The notes: a model not told the origin generated them from the letters alone. A stretch of DNA of 64,000 bases from Hofstenia miamia (GCA_004352715.1 SCFE01000105.1:1575407-1639406); one strand, 5' to 3'. Shown: positions 11,407 through 21,752, numbered from the stretch's first letter. Numbers and translations: made by a program.

Positions 11407-12198
11407 TATTATTCTAATTTAAATTGAACAGAATCGGGGTCTTTAACGAATAAATTTTTTCGAAGTGTGTTGTTGTCATTAATCGTAATGTTATTCTCTT
11501 CAAAATCAGGTCCTAATATCAATTGGTATGGCAATTGGAAGTTCGTAGTATCAATCACAATTAAATCTTGTTCGAAGATTTTACATTTTATAGAAATTTT
11601 CACGTTTTTAATGTAACCTTTAGTATTTAAGAAATTAATCTGTAATTCTCTTTTGTTAAATCTTTACAAGTTATATCAATAGAGTTTGCGCAGGTATCAG
11701 CTATGACAGAATGTGCAGCTCCTGTATCAATTATTGCTTCAATAATTATACAGTTCTAAGTAAATGGAATAGATTTCTTATGTGTCAAATTAGTTGAGAT
11801 AAGTATCTCTCCTGCTCGTTCTGGAGTCGGCGCTCTTACTCGTTTAAAAATCAGTATCAGTAGTAATGCTTCTAGTTTCGTCGTAAGTGTCGGACCTTCA
11901 TTATCTTTAATAATGTTAATCTTTAGTGTACATTGGAAACGTAAGTGTCCTTTGCGTCCGCAGCGGAAACAACGTATTTTGTCACTATTAACTGTGGATT
12001 TTTTGGGATTGACTGATTTTTACGCCTCTTTTCAATTTCAAATTTTTTCAAGAGCTAATTGTACATTAATGGCTTTGGTTATAATTGTTTCAGTGTCGTC
12101 ATCAATGTCACATTTATCTTCTAGGCGTCGTTGAATGCTAACAGGTAAACTGCGCATAACAAAAGTGTGCAAGTCTTCAGATTTATATCTATTATCTT
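11407..12198 (-). pseudogene. Gypsy-like gag-protease relic
   Basis: Read on the minus strand from 12198 down, the relic starts with a gag C-terminal fragment (SLPVSIQRRLEDKCDID). A CCHC zinc knuckle follows in a shifted frame (CFRCGRKGHLRFQC, about 11930-11975; C-x2-C-x4-H-x4-C). Next is an aspartic protease active-site segment (AIIDTGAAHSVIADTC, about 11690-11760). A further frameshift leads to LPYQLILGPDFEENN, the region of the second hydrophobic strand of retropepsins. The order gag, knuckle, DTGA protease fits a Ty3/Gypsy-type element. No RT, integrase or LTR is seen. Broken by stops and at least three frame changes. Confidence 0.75.
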
Positions 12199-12539
12199 CG
12201 CTTGAAAAAAGAGTGAAAGGTGCGAAGTTTCTTCGTACGACGAATGGAGAAGGTGACAACATCATCAGGGCGAGTGCAGTAGGAATTAGAGAACTTAATG
12301 AAATCAAAAGGATCAAGATCTAATTTGCGAGTCAGTAGTCGATTGAACAGAAGGAGATCACAGGCATGGAAGTAGAGTGACAGCGGGAGAGTGGAGAATT
12401 TCAGCAGAGCGTCTTTATAGTCCAAAGAGGAAATCCATTTGAAAGCGCGTTTCTGGAAACGTTCCATGGAGTGGAACAAAGCACGAGAAGGACACCAACA
12501 AGGAGATGCGTAGAGAAGAATGGCGCGAGGAATGGACTT
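12199..12539 (-). mobile_element. LINE B copy 3, C-terminal fragment
   Basis: Minus-strand coding matches copies 1 and 2: FQKRAFKWISSLDYKDALLK, then SLYFHACDLLLF and LDPFDFIKFSNS. It lacks the LINE 3' tail, fusing near 12199 to the Gypsy-like relic, and ends at the N at 12540. Confidence 0.8.
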
Positions 12540-12540
12540 N

Positions 12541-12885
12541 TGAAATCAAAAGGATCAAGATCCAATTTGCGAGTCAGTAGTCGATTGAACAGGAGATCAC
12601 AGGCATGGAAGTAGAGTGACAGCGGGAGAGTGGAGAATTTCAGCAGAGCGTCTTTATAGTCCAAAGAGGAAATCCATTTGAAAGCGCGTTTCTGGAAACG
12701 TTCCATGGAGTGGAACAAAGCACGAGAAGGCCACCAACAAGGAGACGCGTAGAGAAGAATGGCGCGAGGAATGGACTTGAACAAAGAGAGTTTCACAGCG
12801 GACGAGGTATTAAAAGGAACATTACGGAAAAGGGCAAATAGCGAGGAATTAGCTTTGCGGAGACGCAAAGACACATGTCCAGTCC
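12541..12885 (-). mobile_element. LINE B copy 4, near-identical to copy 3 across a single N
   Basis: The sequence after the N (from 12541) repeats 12299-12539 with only a few differences and extends further upstream in the element (MSLRLRKANSSLFALFRNVP; LLYASPCWWPSRALFH). Because the duplication is immediate, same-orientation and centred on an N, it may be an unmerged contig overlap rather than a real tandem copy. Confidence 0.75.
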
Positions 12886-13187
12886 AATTTAATGTATGGA
12901 AAATTCATTCTATTCCTACGACTAACACATTTAAATTCTATGGCCATGCTAACTTAAAACTATACTCAGATTCGGCAGAAATTATAATTCAACTAAATTC
13001 AATTTTAATGTATTCCCGTTTTGACCATCTTATTTATGCTTACGATTTAAATTCAAGTCTATCTTGCATAGCTTCTAACTTTTTAATCCTTAAGTTGAAA
13101 TATCGTAATCACAATTGCCGTATTATATTTTAGCCAATATTACGCCAAACCCGACCCAATAGCTAACAGCCCAACACCCAAATAACC
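12886..13187. other. no gene seen
   Basis: The plus-strand frame at 12759-13133 is open here but is half antisense LINE B and half A+T-rich DNA. No domain is seen. Confidence 0.4.
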
Positions 13188-13359
13188 GGTTGGTACTTTT
13201 TTTCATTCTTGAAAATCTCAAATCTTCCAAATTTTTCTCAGAATGGACACTTGCAGTAATTTTTCTAAGGGAAATGTGTCCATTAAATAATATTCTTGGA
13301 AGGATTTGAGATAAATTTGGAAAATTTGAGATTTTCAAGAATGAAAAAAAGTACCAACC
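13188..13359. mobile_element. MULE-like foldback MITE (172 bp) with 9-bp target duplication
   Basis: The element begins GGTTGGTACTTTTTTTCATT and ends with its exact complement. The inverted repeat is perfect for about 36 bp and continues imperfectly to more than 50 bp, leaving a short loop. It is flanked by CAAATAACC at 13179-13187 and again at 13360-13368, a 9-bp direct repeat. Long terminal inverted repeats with a 9-bp duplication are characteristic of MuDR/MULE elements, so that superfamily is inferred. There is no coding content. The high symmetry suggests a fairly recent insertion. Confidence 0.8.
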
Positions 13360-14589
13360 CAAATAACCATACAAGAAATATGTAAACAGCACAAGAAATT
13401 AGTTGTTACTAAACACAAAGTATATTAAGACAAATGTTTGAATTTCTAATTCAATTTCGCAGGATGTTTACTAACTGAATATTTCACTAACTGAAAGTTT
13501 CATTAGTTCATGGTTTATCTGATAAGAAACATACATTAAATTTATAACTGAATTTTTTTACTGAGATGCATATGTGTACATGTTATTTTATTGGATCATA
13601 TATTTAGTTTAACATCAGGGTAATCAAGGAACTTGTTGTTCTTTGAAGGAACTATAAAAACATGCAGAAAGTATATCCTCAAACTCAATGGAGCCCTACG
13701 AATACTTGATTATATATATAGCAATACAAAACGTATGCAATAAAAGACATGAGCCAAGGGAATATGAACAGGTTTATCAAGAGGGAATTAAAAGCTTGTA
13801 TTATGATCAGTGCAAATCTGATCCCCAAGCCTATAACTAACTTCATTGACGTAAGAATAAGCTTGATCCTGTGTAGGGATTGCAATCCCGACCCCGATTT
13901 CCCAAGGGGATTTTGACCAAAATCCCCGGATTCAAAAAATTAGTCACGAAAGTTACTGATGATTATAGTTCTAGTTTAATTTAGAGTAACCTTACTAAAA
14001 GCACTCAATCTAAAACCTGCAAGTGCGTTTTTTTCGATCACAGAATTTCGCGGAGCTAGATGGTAGATTGCATATGAGTTAACGTATTGAGAATTTTGAT
14101 TTTGTCACTATGTTTTCAACTAATCTAGAGCTTATACATTTAGTAGGTCTATTTGCAATCTTCGTGCATATAGATTTAAACTTCAAGATAAATTGTATAG
14201 TTGTTATCATCAAGAACGATGTATAGTTGCGAATATACCTGTATTTATGAATGTTTATAATAATCAGCAAAATAATCATTACAGTACAATAGTACATCCA
14301 ATTCAGAACTGCTATGAGAATTCTAACAAATTAATTTAGATTTTTAGAAATCTTTGTTATGATTTTAACAAATCCAATTCACTAGCCAAATATAGCCTCA
14401 CAGATCAAACTGAAATGCGCTTTAAAAACCTAACAAAACAAATAAAAATTTAACAAAATGATCATCTAGATTTTGATACAAAACATGTAACGTTATACAA
14501 AACAGATAATATAATCTAGCAAAATGTGTGTTTCATTGTTTGTTTCCTGTTAAAATAGTGTCACAAAATACACAGAGTGGATAATGATT
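13360..14589. other. no gene seen; small G+C patch at 13877-13930
   Basis: Mostly A+T-rich. At 13877-13930 a short block (AGGGATTGCAATCCCGACCC, then CCAAGGGGATTTTGACC and ATCCCCGG) resembles the end of a non-autonomous DNA transposon, but no partner end was found. Confidence 0.4.
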
Positions 14590-14880
14590 TATCACCTAAA
14601 AGTCACCTCACCTTGGTAGCAAATCCTCAACTGCTGGAAAATACTCTTTCGGCCGTACCTGAAGTTTTGGGAATTGTTACTAAGGAACTTTGGAGCTTTT
14701 CCAGCATTGTTCCAAGTAGTCCTGTTGGTTTATAGTACGCTATTTCTTGCTGAATCATATTTTGAAGACAGTTCTGGAATGATAATGGTTTAGGCTTCTT
14801 CGAATTTGCTTTGTTCATTGCATTTTGAAAACGTTCAGTGACACTCTGTCCATCTGTCTCAGCTTGTAAGGCATCTGCAG
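14590..14880 (-). pseudogene. hAT transposase fragment (C-terminal dimerisation region)
   Basis: The minus-strand frame contains TIPKTSGTAERVFSSSG, the signature of the hAT C-terminal dimerisation domain. It is preceded by NCLQNMIQQEIAYY and a linker rich in Ser/Thr/Asn. The frame stops soon after the motif, and upstream it runs without a stop into LINE sequence at 14881, so a hAT relic and a LINE relic are fused in one open frame (14627-15172). The catalytic DDE core is absent. Confidence 0.75.
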
Positions 14881-16490
14881 ATGCATTTGTACTTGGATCT
14901 GTTGAAGGAGTCATCAGCATTCGCTCATAAAGATTGCATAGCCTACACTTATCACTTATTTCCATTCTTTTATCGATATGCTTCTTCACCCAGTTTGTTC
15001 CTATTGTTTGCTCCTGTGCTGCCATTATCAGTGCTTCTGTTTCTCTTTTCAGTCCTGCCTTTAACCACTTGTTGCTTTCTTCTCTGTCACACTTTTCTGT
15101 GTTCCTCCAGTATTCTGCATGCATTGCCTTTTGCCTATACTTTGTCTCTCTGATATGCTGTCTTTCCTTCACACTCAGTTCTTATCTTCCTTAACTTCTT
15201 AGTGACCTCCAGTAGTGACCCTCTATGTTGTGCTTCTACGTATTCCTTTAGCCCTAGTACTTCTGCTGCTACAGTTTCCTCCACACTTAGCAGTCCACAG
15301 GTGACTCACTGCTCTTCCATTCTTTTCCAACTTATACCGTGTGCCTGTGTCCTTTAACTTTTCTGTGATTGGGATTAAGCTAACTAATAACAGTAGTGAT
15401 GGTAAGCTGCCCCCTCCAATATGCGTCGCCTAAATCTCAGCCTGCGCCCGTCTATCTCAGTCTACCACTTTCCCATCTCCCTCTCTAGAAACTCATTTCA
15501 GTGAAACTCCATTTGCCTCTAGCTTCCTCAATGCCCACCTATGTGATATGCTGTCATATGCCTTCCTGTAGATTATGCATGCCCTTGCTAAGTTTGTCTT
15601 CCTTCTAAAGTTCTCCACCACTGCCTGGTCTATTAACAACTGAAATTTGCACCCTCTCGTCTCTGCCTACATCCCTTCTGCTCCTCTGGCATCAACCTGT
15701 TCTGTTCTAAGTAACATGCCAGTCTACTTGAAATCACAGAAGTTAGCAATTTCCAAGTTGTTGGCAAACACGTTATTGGCTTGGAGTTGCTTGCCTCACT
15801 GCCTTTCTTTGGATCCTTGTGTATCAGAAATGTCCTTCCCACTACCACACACACACTCTGGACACCCACACTCCTCCAATGCCTGGCGCTTCATCTCTGC
15901 TTGGCGCCTTCCAATTCTTCATCTTCTTTAGAGCTTCCTTCAGTTTTGCAGTTGTGATTACTTCTTCTTCTTGCCTGAACTCCTGCATCTGCTCACTCTC
16001 TATCTCTGGTCCCTCACTTCCCCATATAATCTCTCAGAACCTTACTGCATCCTCGCCTGCTCTAGATGTAGCCTTTTCTCCTGCATCTAGTTCTTTGTAG
16101 AATCTTCCTTCTTGGATCTCAAACTTCATATTGTCTTGCCTGTTTTGCCCTTGCCCTATATTTTCTCAGTTTCTCAGCTTCTGCAACTAATCTCAGCTTA
16201 AGCTCTTCTTTTGCAGTTTATATAGTCTTCCCCTTACCTACACTGCACTTGTCCTGTACCGCCTTACTTGTCCTGATCTTCCCTATTTACTGCCTAATCT
16301 TTGTCACTTTATTCTCAATTCTTCTCTCCCATGCTGGTTTTCTGTCTCCCTTATCTTCTTGTCGTCTTTTATTCTTCATTTTCATGCCTAAATTCTTCAG
16401 CACCTTCCATTCGTATTCATACACTAACTTGTTTATCTCTGTTACACTCTTAGCATCTATCCTTTCCAGTACTAAGATGCATTAAGTGAA
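14881..16490 (-). pseudogene. R2/NeSL-like LINE relic
   Basis: Several minus-strand blocks belong to one non-LTR reverse transcriptase. They are LKEALKKMKNWKAPSRDEAP (about 15890-15950), TFLIHKDPKKGSEASN then PITCLPTTWKLLTSVI and PEEQKGCRQRREG (15640-15830), an RT palm around 15520-15600, and the C-terminal TEALIMAAQEQTIGTNWVKK ending at the CRLC motif (14930-15080). The HKDPKKG...ITCLPTTWKLLT and EEQKGC motifs are typical of restriction-endonuclease-type LINEs (R2/CRE/NeSL group) rather than APE-type ones. Stops and frameshifts are frequent, so the element is dead. The exact clade needs a tree. Confidence 0.7.
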
Positions 16491-16497
16491 GCAAGTT

Positions 16498-17348
16498 AAG
16501 GTGTGTTCCCACTATCGACTTTTATCATCTGTCAAGAAATCGGTAATAAAAGTCGATAGTGTGAACACTCTATCTGCTTTTTTATCGGCTGATAAAAGTC
16601 GATAGTCTGAACGGTACTAAAACTAGTCGAATATCTACTTGAAACTAATTGCTTACTTCTCAAGTAGGAAACAGACTTCCAAAACGTACATTATTGCCGT
16701 TAAAATATTTCAACTTCAAAATATGTAAACATTGTTTACATTCCAAGACAAACCAATCCATAAACAGATGTTGTTGTTTTTCTTACTGTCAATCAAAAGA
16801 TGATAANAAGGTGTGTTCCCACTATCGACTTTTATCATCTGTCAAGAAATCGGTAATAAAAGTCGATAGTGTGAACACTCTATCTGCTTTTTTATCGGCT
16901 GATAAAAGTCGATAGTCTGAACGCTTCATCCGATTTTTTGGCAAAACAGCCAGATTACTGTCATCGGATAATTTATCAGCTGATAAAAGTCGATAGTCTG
17001 AACGGTACTAAAACTAGTCGAATATCTACTTGAAACTAATTGCTTACTTCTCAAGTAGGAAACAGACTTCCAAAACGTACATTATTGCCGTTAAAATATT
17101 TCAACTTCAAAATATGTAAACATTGTTTACATTCCAAGACAAACCAATCCATAAACAGATGTTGTTGTTTTTCTTACTGTCAATCAGATGATAATTTATC
17201 ATCTGATAAAAAATCGATAGTCTGAACGCTCTTCCAACTCCACTTTTTCTGATAAAAAATCGGATGATAAAAAATCGCCAATGTGAACGAAAATAATTGC
17301 ATTTTCGATTAAAATCTGCTGATAGTGGTCGATATTGGGAACACACCT
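16498..17348. mobile_element. PIF/Harbinger-like MITE, with an internal duplication around an N
   Basis: The terminal inverted repeats AGGTGTGTTCCCACTATCGAC (left) and its near-complement ending GGGAACACACCT (right) are flanked by TTA on both sides, the 3-bp duplication of PIF/Harbinger elements. The interior is full of GATAAAAGTCGATAGTCTGA motifs in both orientations. The left portion (16499-16806) is repeated after an N at 16807: 16808-16920 repeats 16499-16611, and 17013-17190 repeats 16622-16800. The duplication could be genuine or an assembly artefact. The 48-residue frames at 16649 and 17040 are just the duplicated DNA and are not genes. Confidence 0.7.
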
Positions 17349-18164
17349 TTAGCAGTAGAGACAGCAAAGGTTAAAGTATTAGTCCTGTGCAAATTTTCTA
17401 GTAACAGACTCAAATTTAGACTTGAGATTTGATATGATGTTCACAATTAGATAAGCTCACACAACAGCTGTACAAAAAATCGAGGATTTCTGTATAGGAG
17501 AATTTCTGCAGGAATATCGAACGTTTAATAATTGAGAAGTTAATCATGAATGCTTTAATTTATCGACATCTGTGATTATCAAGATACAATGATGGATTTT
17601 GATCATTTTAATAAGTAATGCTTCGATTTAACTGCATGCTTTCATTCTATGGCACGGTGCAACAATTTCTGACCACTTTTTTTACGAAGATACGTGCAAA
17701 TACCAGATTTATTGAAACTGGTGACGTCTGTCACTTTCAAATCCCTTTAGAAAATACCTTATCTGAGCTGATTTTTCATCATGTTAACTAATGGTTCCAA
17801 TAAATACACTTCAATAACCGCAAAGGAAGGGTATCTGAACCAGTTCACGTTTTCTTCTCGTAAATATTAGAAAATAATCAGTTGTTCATTTAGGCATGAG
17901 AAAGTTTCAGTCAGGACTCAGCAATTTTCTGAATGCGACAATTTATTATCAGCAGTGATTCTAGATAGTGCATATCTTTTGTCTAGCATGATTATTATAA
18001 TATATAATTGTGCAACACTCTTTAGTTCCTGTCTAGTGCTCAGTGAACCAATTAATAATAGTTGCACGTCTACATCTGTCAATGTATTTATGAATGTGAA
18101 ATATTAGTGAAGTGAAAGGTCCTCAATAATATAGTAATTGTATAAAAGTCAATATTCATAATTA
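17349..18164. other. no gene seen
   Basis: A+T-rich sequence with no frame of note and no element ends. Confidence 0.5.
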
Positions 18165-18335
18165 ATATATATATAAAATTATATGTACCTGTTTATTGTT
18201 AATATTTTCATCTATTTGAAAGTTTATTGTTTCTTAAAAATAAGTTTTTTATATATATATAAAATTATATGTACCTGTTTATTGTTAATATTTTCATCTA
18301 TTTGAAAGTTTATTGTTTCTTAAAAATAAGTTTTT

Positions 18336-18370
<35 letters not shown>

Positions 18371-18460
18371 ATGCAAAATCTGTACAAATTTTAAATGCGC
18401 AAATATGCAGATTGCATTTCTCTAAGTTTTAAGTCCAAGTACAGCGCAAGGTTTTCTAGT
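18165..18460. repeat. dispersed repeat R, copy 1, with an internal ~86-bp tandem duplication and (TA)n
   Basis: A block containing TATGTACCTGTTTATTGTTA and ATTTGAAAGTTTATTGTTTC occurs twice in tandem (about 18170-18250 and 18256-18336). Then come a (TA)n tract, AAATTTTAAATGCGCAA and the end motif CAGCGCAAGGTT. The same order recurs once at 21390-21615 in the same orientation. It does not look coding. Confidence 0.8.
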
Positions 18461-18694
18461 ACAAACTTATATTGACTAAAGGTTATAATATGAGCATCAA
18501 AACACAAATCTAAAACTAAATATGCACTAAAGGTTACAAAAGTAAATGCACATGAGGTTACAAAAATGACTATAACAAAACTTCTAACTACTTGAACAAT
18601 GAGTCTATAAATAAAGCTCTATGTAGCTTTCTACCAAACTAAATTGGGGATAAGGTGAAGAACGATTAATGCATGAACGGAACCAAATGTATGA

Positions 18695-19319
18695 TTAACC
18701 CTCAAATGCATAAGCTTTTTGACTTACAAATATGCATAAGCTGGGTCCTCGGGGACCCATGATTGAATTTTACAGTTTATAGCAATATACCAATTTGCAG
18801 TCATAAGGAACTTAAGTGGTTACCTTTCTAAAGTATATATTATGAAGAAAAAGAGTATTTGAAGAAAAACAAGACCATTTATTATTGAATTTCTATACTA
18901 ACTAGTACAACTTCTGAAAGCCATTACTCTTTCAATTCTTATCCAATTTCTTAGCTCTTTTCACCATTCTTTAGAGCTCCTTTAATTCTATATCCCAATG
19001 TTTATATTATATTTTTAATTAATATTCCTTTTCCGTTATTAATGCTTTAATTTATTATAACTTTCTTACTAGCGCTTTTCAACTATATCAACTGATCGAT
19101 TTTGGAACCGGGGGACCCAGCACTTCCCATAATGTTTCACTAATTTAAAGTTGCGAAAACATTACTATTTTTCTGATTCAAATACATTATGTGGTTGCTC
19201 TTGTTCAAGGGTAGGATAACACAAAAGCTTTCTTTTCTAAGATTTTTCATTCTAGGAATATTCTCGTAAAATGTGCTCTCTGGGTCCCCGGGGACCCAGC
19301 TTATGCGTTTGAGGGTTAA
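18695..19319. mobile_element. piggyBac-like MITE with TTAA ends
   Basis: Both borders are TTAA followed by inverted repeats (CCCTCAAATGCATAAGC on the left; GCTTATGCGTTTGAGGG on the right). Subterminal GGGTCCTCGGGGACCCA and GGGTCCCCGGGGACCCAG palindromes lie inside each end, and a third GGGGGACCCAGC lies near 19110. The TTAA target and the C-rich inverted repeats are diagnostic of piggyBac-type elements. The 0.6-kb interior has no transposase, so it is non-autonomous. Its ends are related in style to, but not the same as, the element at 35529-37469. Confidence 0.85.
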
Positions 19320-19357
19320 GGGCTATTCATTTGACAACATCAACCAAGAAAAGCTAT

Positions 19358-19872
19358 CTACGCGTACTCTCATCAATTTCCCTGAGGTCGCTTAATATTT
19401 CCTCGTTCATTTCATGTATCTCATCGACACACATCATGTTGTTAGCTTGCTCGATGGCACTTATTTCTCTTCTGTCTTCTACCACATTTAGTGCCTTAGT
19501 GGCCTCCCCCATAAAATAGAACATACAAGAAACTTTCTTGGTATTGTCTACTTCTTGGATCGTACGGGGCTCCCCTTCAGGAAGTATTCCTATTTGTTCA
19601 GTGCCACCGAAATCAATTGGAGTAAAGAGATTTTCTTCAAAGAGGACATCTTCATGTACAACTATTTGGAGTTTTGTGAGTTCCGAACTGACTTATATCA
19701 TCGAATATGTGCTTTAGACGAAGGGCGTTCCTAGGATCGTAATTGTTCTCGCCAAACAATGAGACCATAATATTAGTAGATTCGTGGTCTGTATCCCAGT
19801 TGTCAGGGAGCTCTATAGGGGTACTAAGGACTCTAAAAAACTCTTTTAGGCAGTCGATTAACTCCTCTTTTC
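19358..19872 (-). pseudogene. unrecognised protein-coding relic, acidic, one frameshift
   Basis: The minus strand encodes two collinear blocks. The upstream block starts KEELIDCLKEFFRVLSTPIE, continues through DPRNALRLKHIFDDIS, and stops near 19678. A one-step frame change leads to VVHEDVLFEENLFTPIDFGG, through FMGEATKALNVVEDRREIS, to the stop near 19360. The text is acidic and helix-rich and continuous in sense, so it descends from a real gene of more than 165 codons. I do not recognise the family. It sits between a piggyBac-like MITE and a hAT relic, so it could be cargo or a second gene of an unidentified element. Confidence 0.5.
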
Positions 19873-20029
19873 ACAACAATTGTATCATTTTCAAGCTTCT
19901 GGTAAAAACAAGAAAAAATTGATTGAAAAATTGAGTCAAATTTGATTGAAAATTGAATACAAAATTGAGTCAAAATTCAAACTAAAGCCCATTTTATATG
20001 TTCAACTGTATAGCGCTCTCTTTGAGGAC

Positions 20030-21176
20030 TCAGAAGTCGTTTTGAAAACGATAAGAGGCGCTCAACTTCGACGCTAACAATCGTCACATACGAGAAATTT
20101 GCAATATCTGCAGGATTCGCGTTGAAATTTTCTACTTATTCGCCTGTAGAACTTTGGAAACTTTGACCATAAAGTGAAAATCCGGGTTTGTAAATAGCAA
20201 GTTCGTCTTCATCCAAAGTTTCCAAATATGTGCAGACTTGCTGAAAATTTGAGCATTAATACATCACCGTCGTAAGCCATGTTCCCCAACGTGTGATAAC
20301 TGCATCAGGGGGTAAAGGGAGCCCAGTACTTTCTTTAAAATTACGTTTACGCCGTGCCAAATGTTCAAAAGACGTTTCATCTGTCTAACGAAAACATCTG
20401 TTTCATGATGATTGCATCGGATAAATTCAGCAACACGATGGAGAGCGTAGGCGATGCATGTTACATGCTTTAATTCTGGGTAAAAAATTTTTCATATTTT
20501 TCCCACCTTTAATCATATAAGCAGCTCCATCAGATAATAATAATTTTATTCGCTCGTACGGAATATCGCCAGTTTCCAATTGTCGAATTGAACAGCTGTG
20601 TGATGGTGACATTATCAGGTTTTTTGTAATTCGGCTACCTCAACTAAGTGCGGTTTAGTGTAACATTCATTTTTCAGCACACCTACTAAAACAGCTGCAA
20701 TAGACCGACCTTGAGCATCCGTTGTCTCTTCAATTGTAACAAAGATGTCCTTGTCTTTAATCTCAGTTTTAACTCTCTCAATGATATCGGCGAATTCTTT
20801 GATGTAATTTTTTCGTAGAGTTGACTCTTCTGGTTGTGCGCGACCCGTATACTTCTTTAAAAAATCTCTTATGTCTTTGTTGTCAATGCGACTGAAAGGA
20901 ATATTTGCTCTCGTTAAAACAGCAGTCGTATCTTTGAAATATTGGTTGGAATTGGCAGAAGATGAAGATAATGCTTCAGGAGAACAGGAAAGTCTGTTTT
21001 CGTTTCTTGTTAGCTTCTTGGGTCTTGATATGTTTCGCAGTTTTAATATGCGAGTCAACAATGAATTTAACTTTTCTACCATAGTCGCTTGCGTGAGGAC
21101 AAACTGTGCATCTAATTTCTACTCGCCTGGGAAGAGTTTTGGCATAAACAGAGCGGCACTGCTTATCTTTTGGCAT
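20030..21176 (-). pseudogene. hAT transposase relic, CGBP1-like
   Basis: The minus-strand ATG at 21176 opens a BED-type finger (RCTVCPHASDYGR, then IVDSHIKTAKH). It is followed after a frameshift by the 155-residue block at 20615-21082, with IPFSRIDNKDIRDFLKKYTG and a DDE-fold-like segment IFVTIEETTDAQGRSIAAVL. A third frame has IKLLLSDGAAYMIKGGKNMK, then the histidine region HRVAEFIR, and lastly VITRWGTWLTTV near 20280. The order fits hAT transposases of the group that includes CGG-repeat-binding protein 1-like sequences. Frameshifts and stops make it inactive. The C-terminal dimerisation motif was not found. Confidence 0.75.
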
Positions 21177-21389
21177 AACGAACGAAGTATGATAACGTAA
21201 TACGCGCGTAATAGTTTTGACTTAACCAGGCACCAGCTCAACAAATGAGTGATATAATAGTTCAATAGTTGTTTACTTAACCACACTCTTGCATTCGCCC
21301 TGAAAGAACATTGAGTGAGAACCACAAAATTGAGCTATGCAATTTAATTGAGTAAAACTGTAAAAATTGAGTTATTGCATAACTCATCA

Positions 21390-21615
21390 ATATATAAAAA
21401 TTATATGTACCTATTTATTGTTAATATTTTCATCTATTTGAAAGTTTATTGTATCTTAGAGATAAGTTGTTTGCGGCTCCACAAAATTTGTTTTTATATT
21501 ATTTATAATTATATATATATATATATATATATATACAAATATGTATACAAATTTTAAATGCGCAAGTATCTATATTGCATTTCTCGAAGTTTTATGTCCA
21601 AGTCCAGCGCAAGGT
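21390..21615. repeat. dispersed repeat R, copy 2
   Basis: Same order of motifs as 18165-18460 (TTATATGTACC, ATTTGAAAGTTTATTGTATC, a TA tract, AATTTTAAATGCGCAAGT, CAGCGCAAGGTTTGCTA), but with one copy of the internal unit instead of two. It lies just upstream of the first coding exon of the PHF20-like gene. The two copies bracket the 18.5-21.4 kb transposon block in direct orientation. Confidence 0.8.
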
Positions 21616-21696
21616 TTGCTACCATATTTCACAACAATTGTATCATTTTGAATCTTTACGTATTTTTTAACCGTTAAGCTTTCATTTTTGTTTAAG

Positions 21697-21752
21697 ATCA
21701 TGAAAACATTCACTGTTGGAATGCTTGTACGAATTGATGAACGAGGCAATTC
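21697..21752 (+). CDS. PHF20: PHF20-like exon 1 (first coding exon)
   Basis: The ATG is at 21700. The sequence just before it (TTCATTTTTGTTTAAG) looks like a splice acceptor, so a 5' UTR exon or further N-terminal residues may lie upstream. It encodes MKTFTVGMLVRIDERGN, the first strand of Tudor 1, and ends at a GTAAGT donor with two bases of the next codon. Confidence 0.8.

Noticed and set aside
12038-12316. 92-codon minus-strand frame
   Set aside because: A chimera: the first half is antisense LINE B shifted out of frame and the second half is the gag relic. Not a real gene.
14881-15194. Leu/Ser/Phe-rich plus-strand frames
   Set aside because: They are antisense shadows of the R2-like LINE C-terminal region.
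15647-16485. Ser/Leu/Pro-rich plus-strand frames, looking like membrane proteins
   Set aside because: They lie antisense to readable R2-like RT motifs on the minus strand.
16649-17225. Two near-identical 48-60 residue frames
   Set aside because: The repetition reflects duplicated DNA within the Harbinger-like MITE and is not a gene pair.
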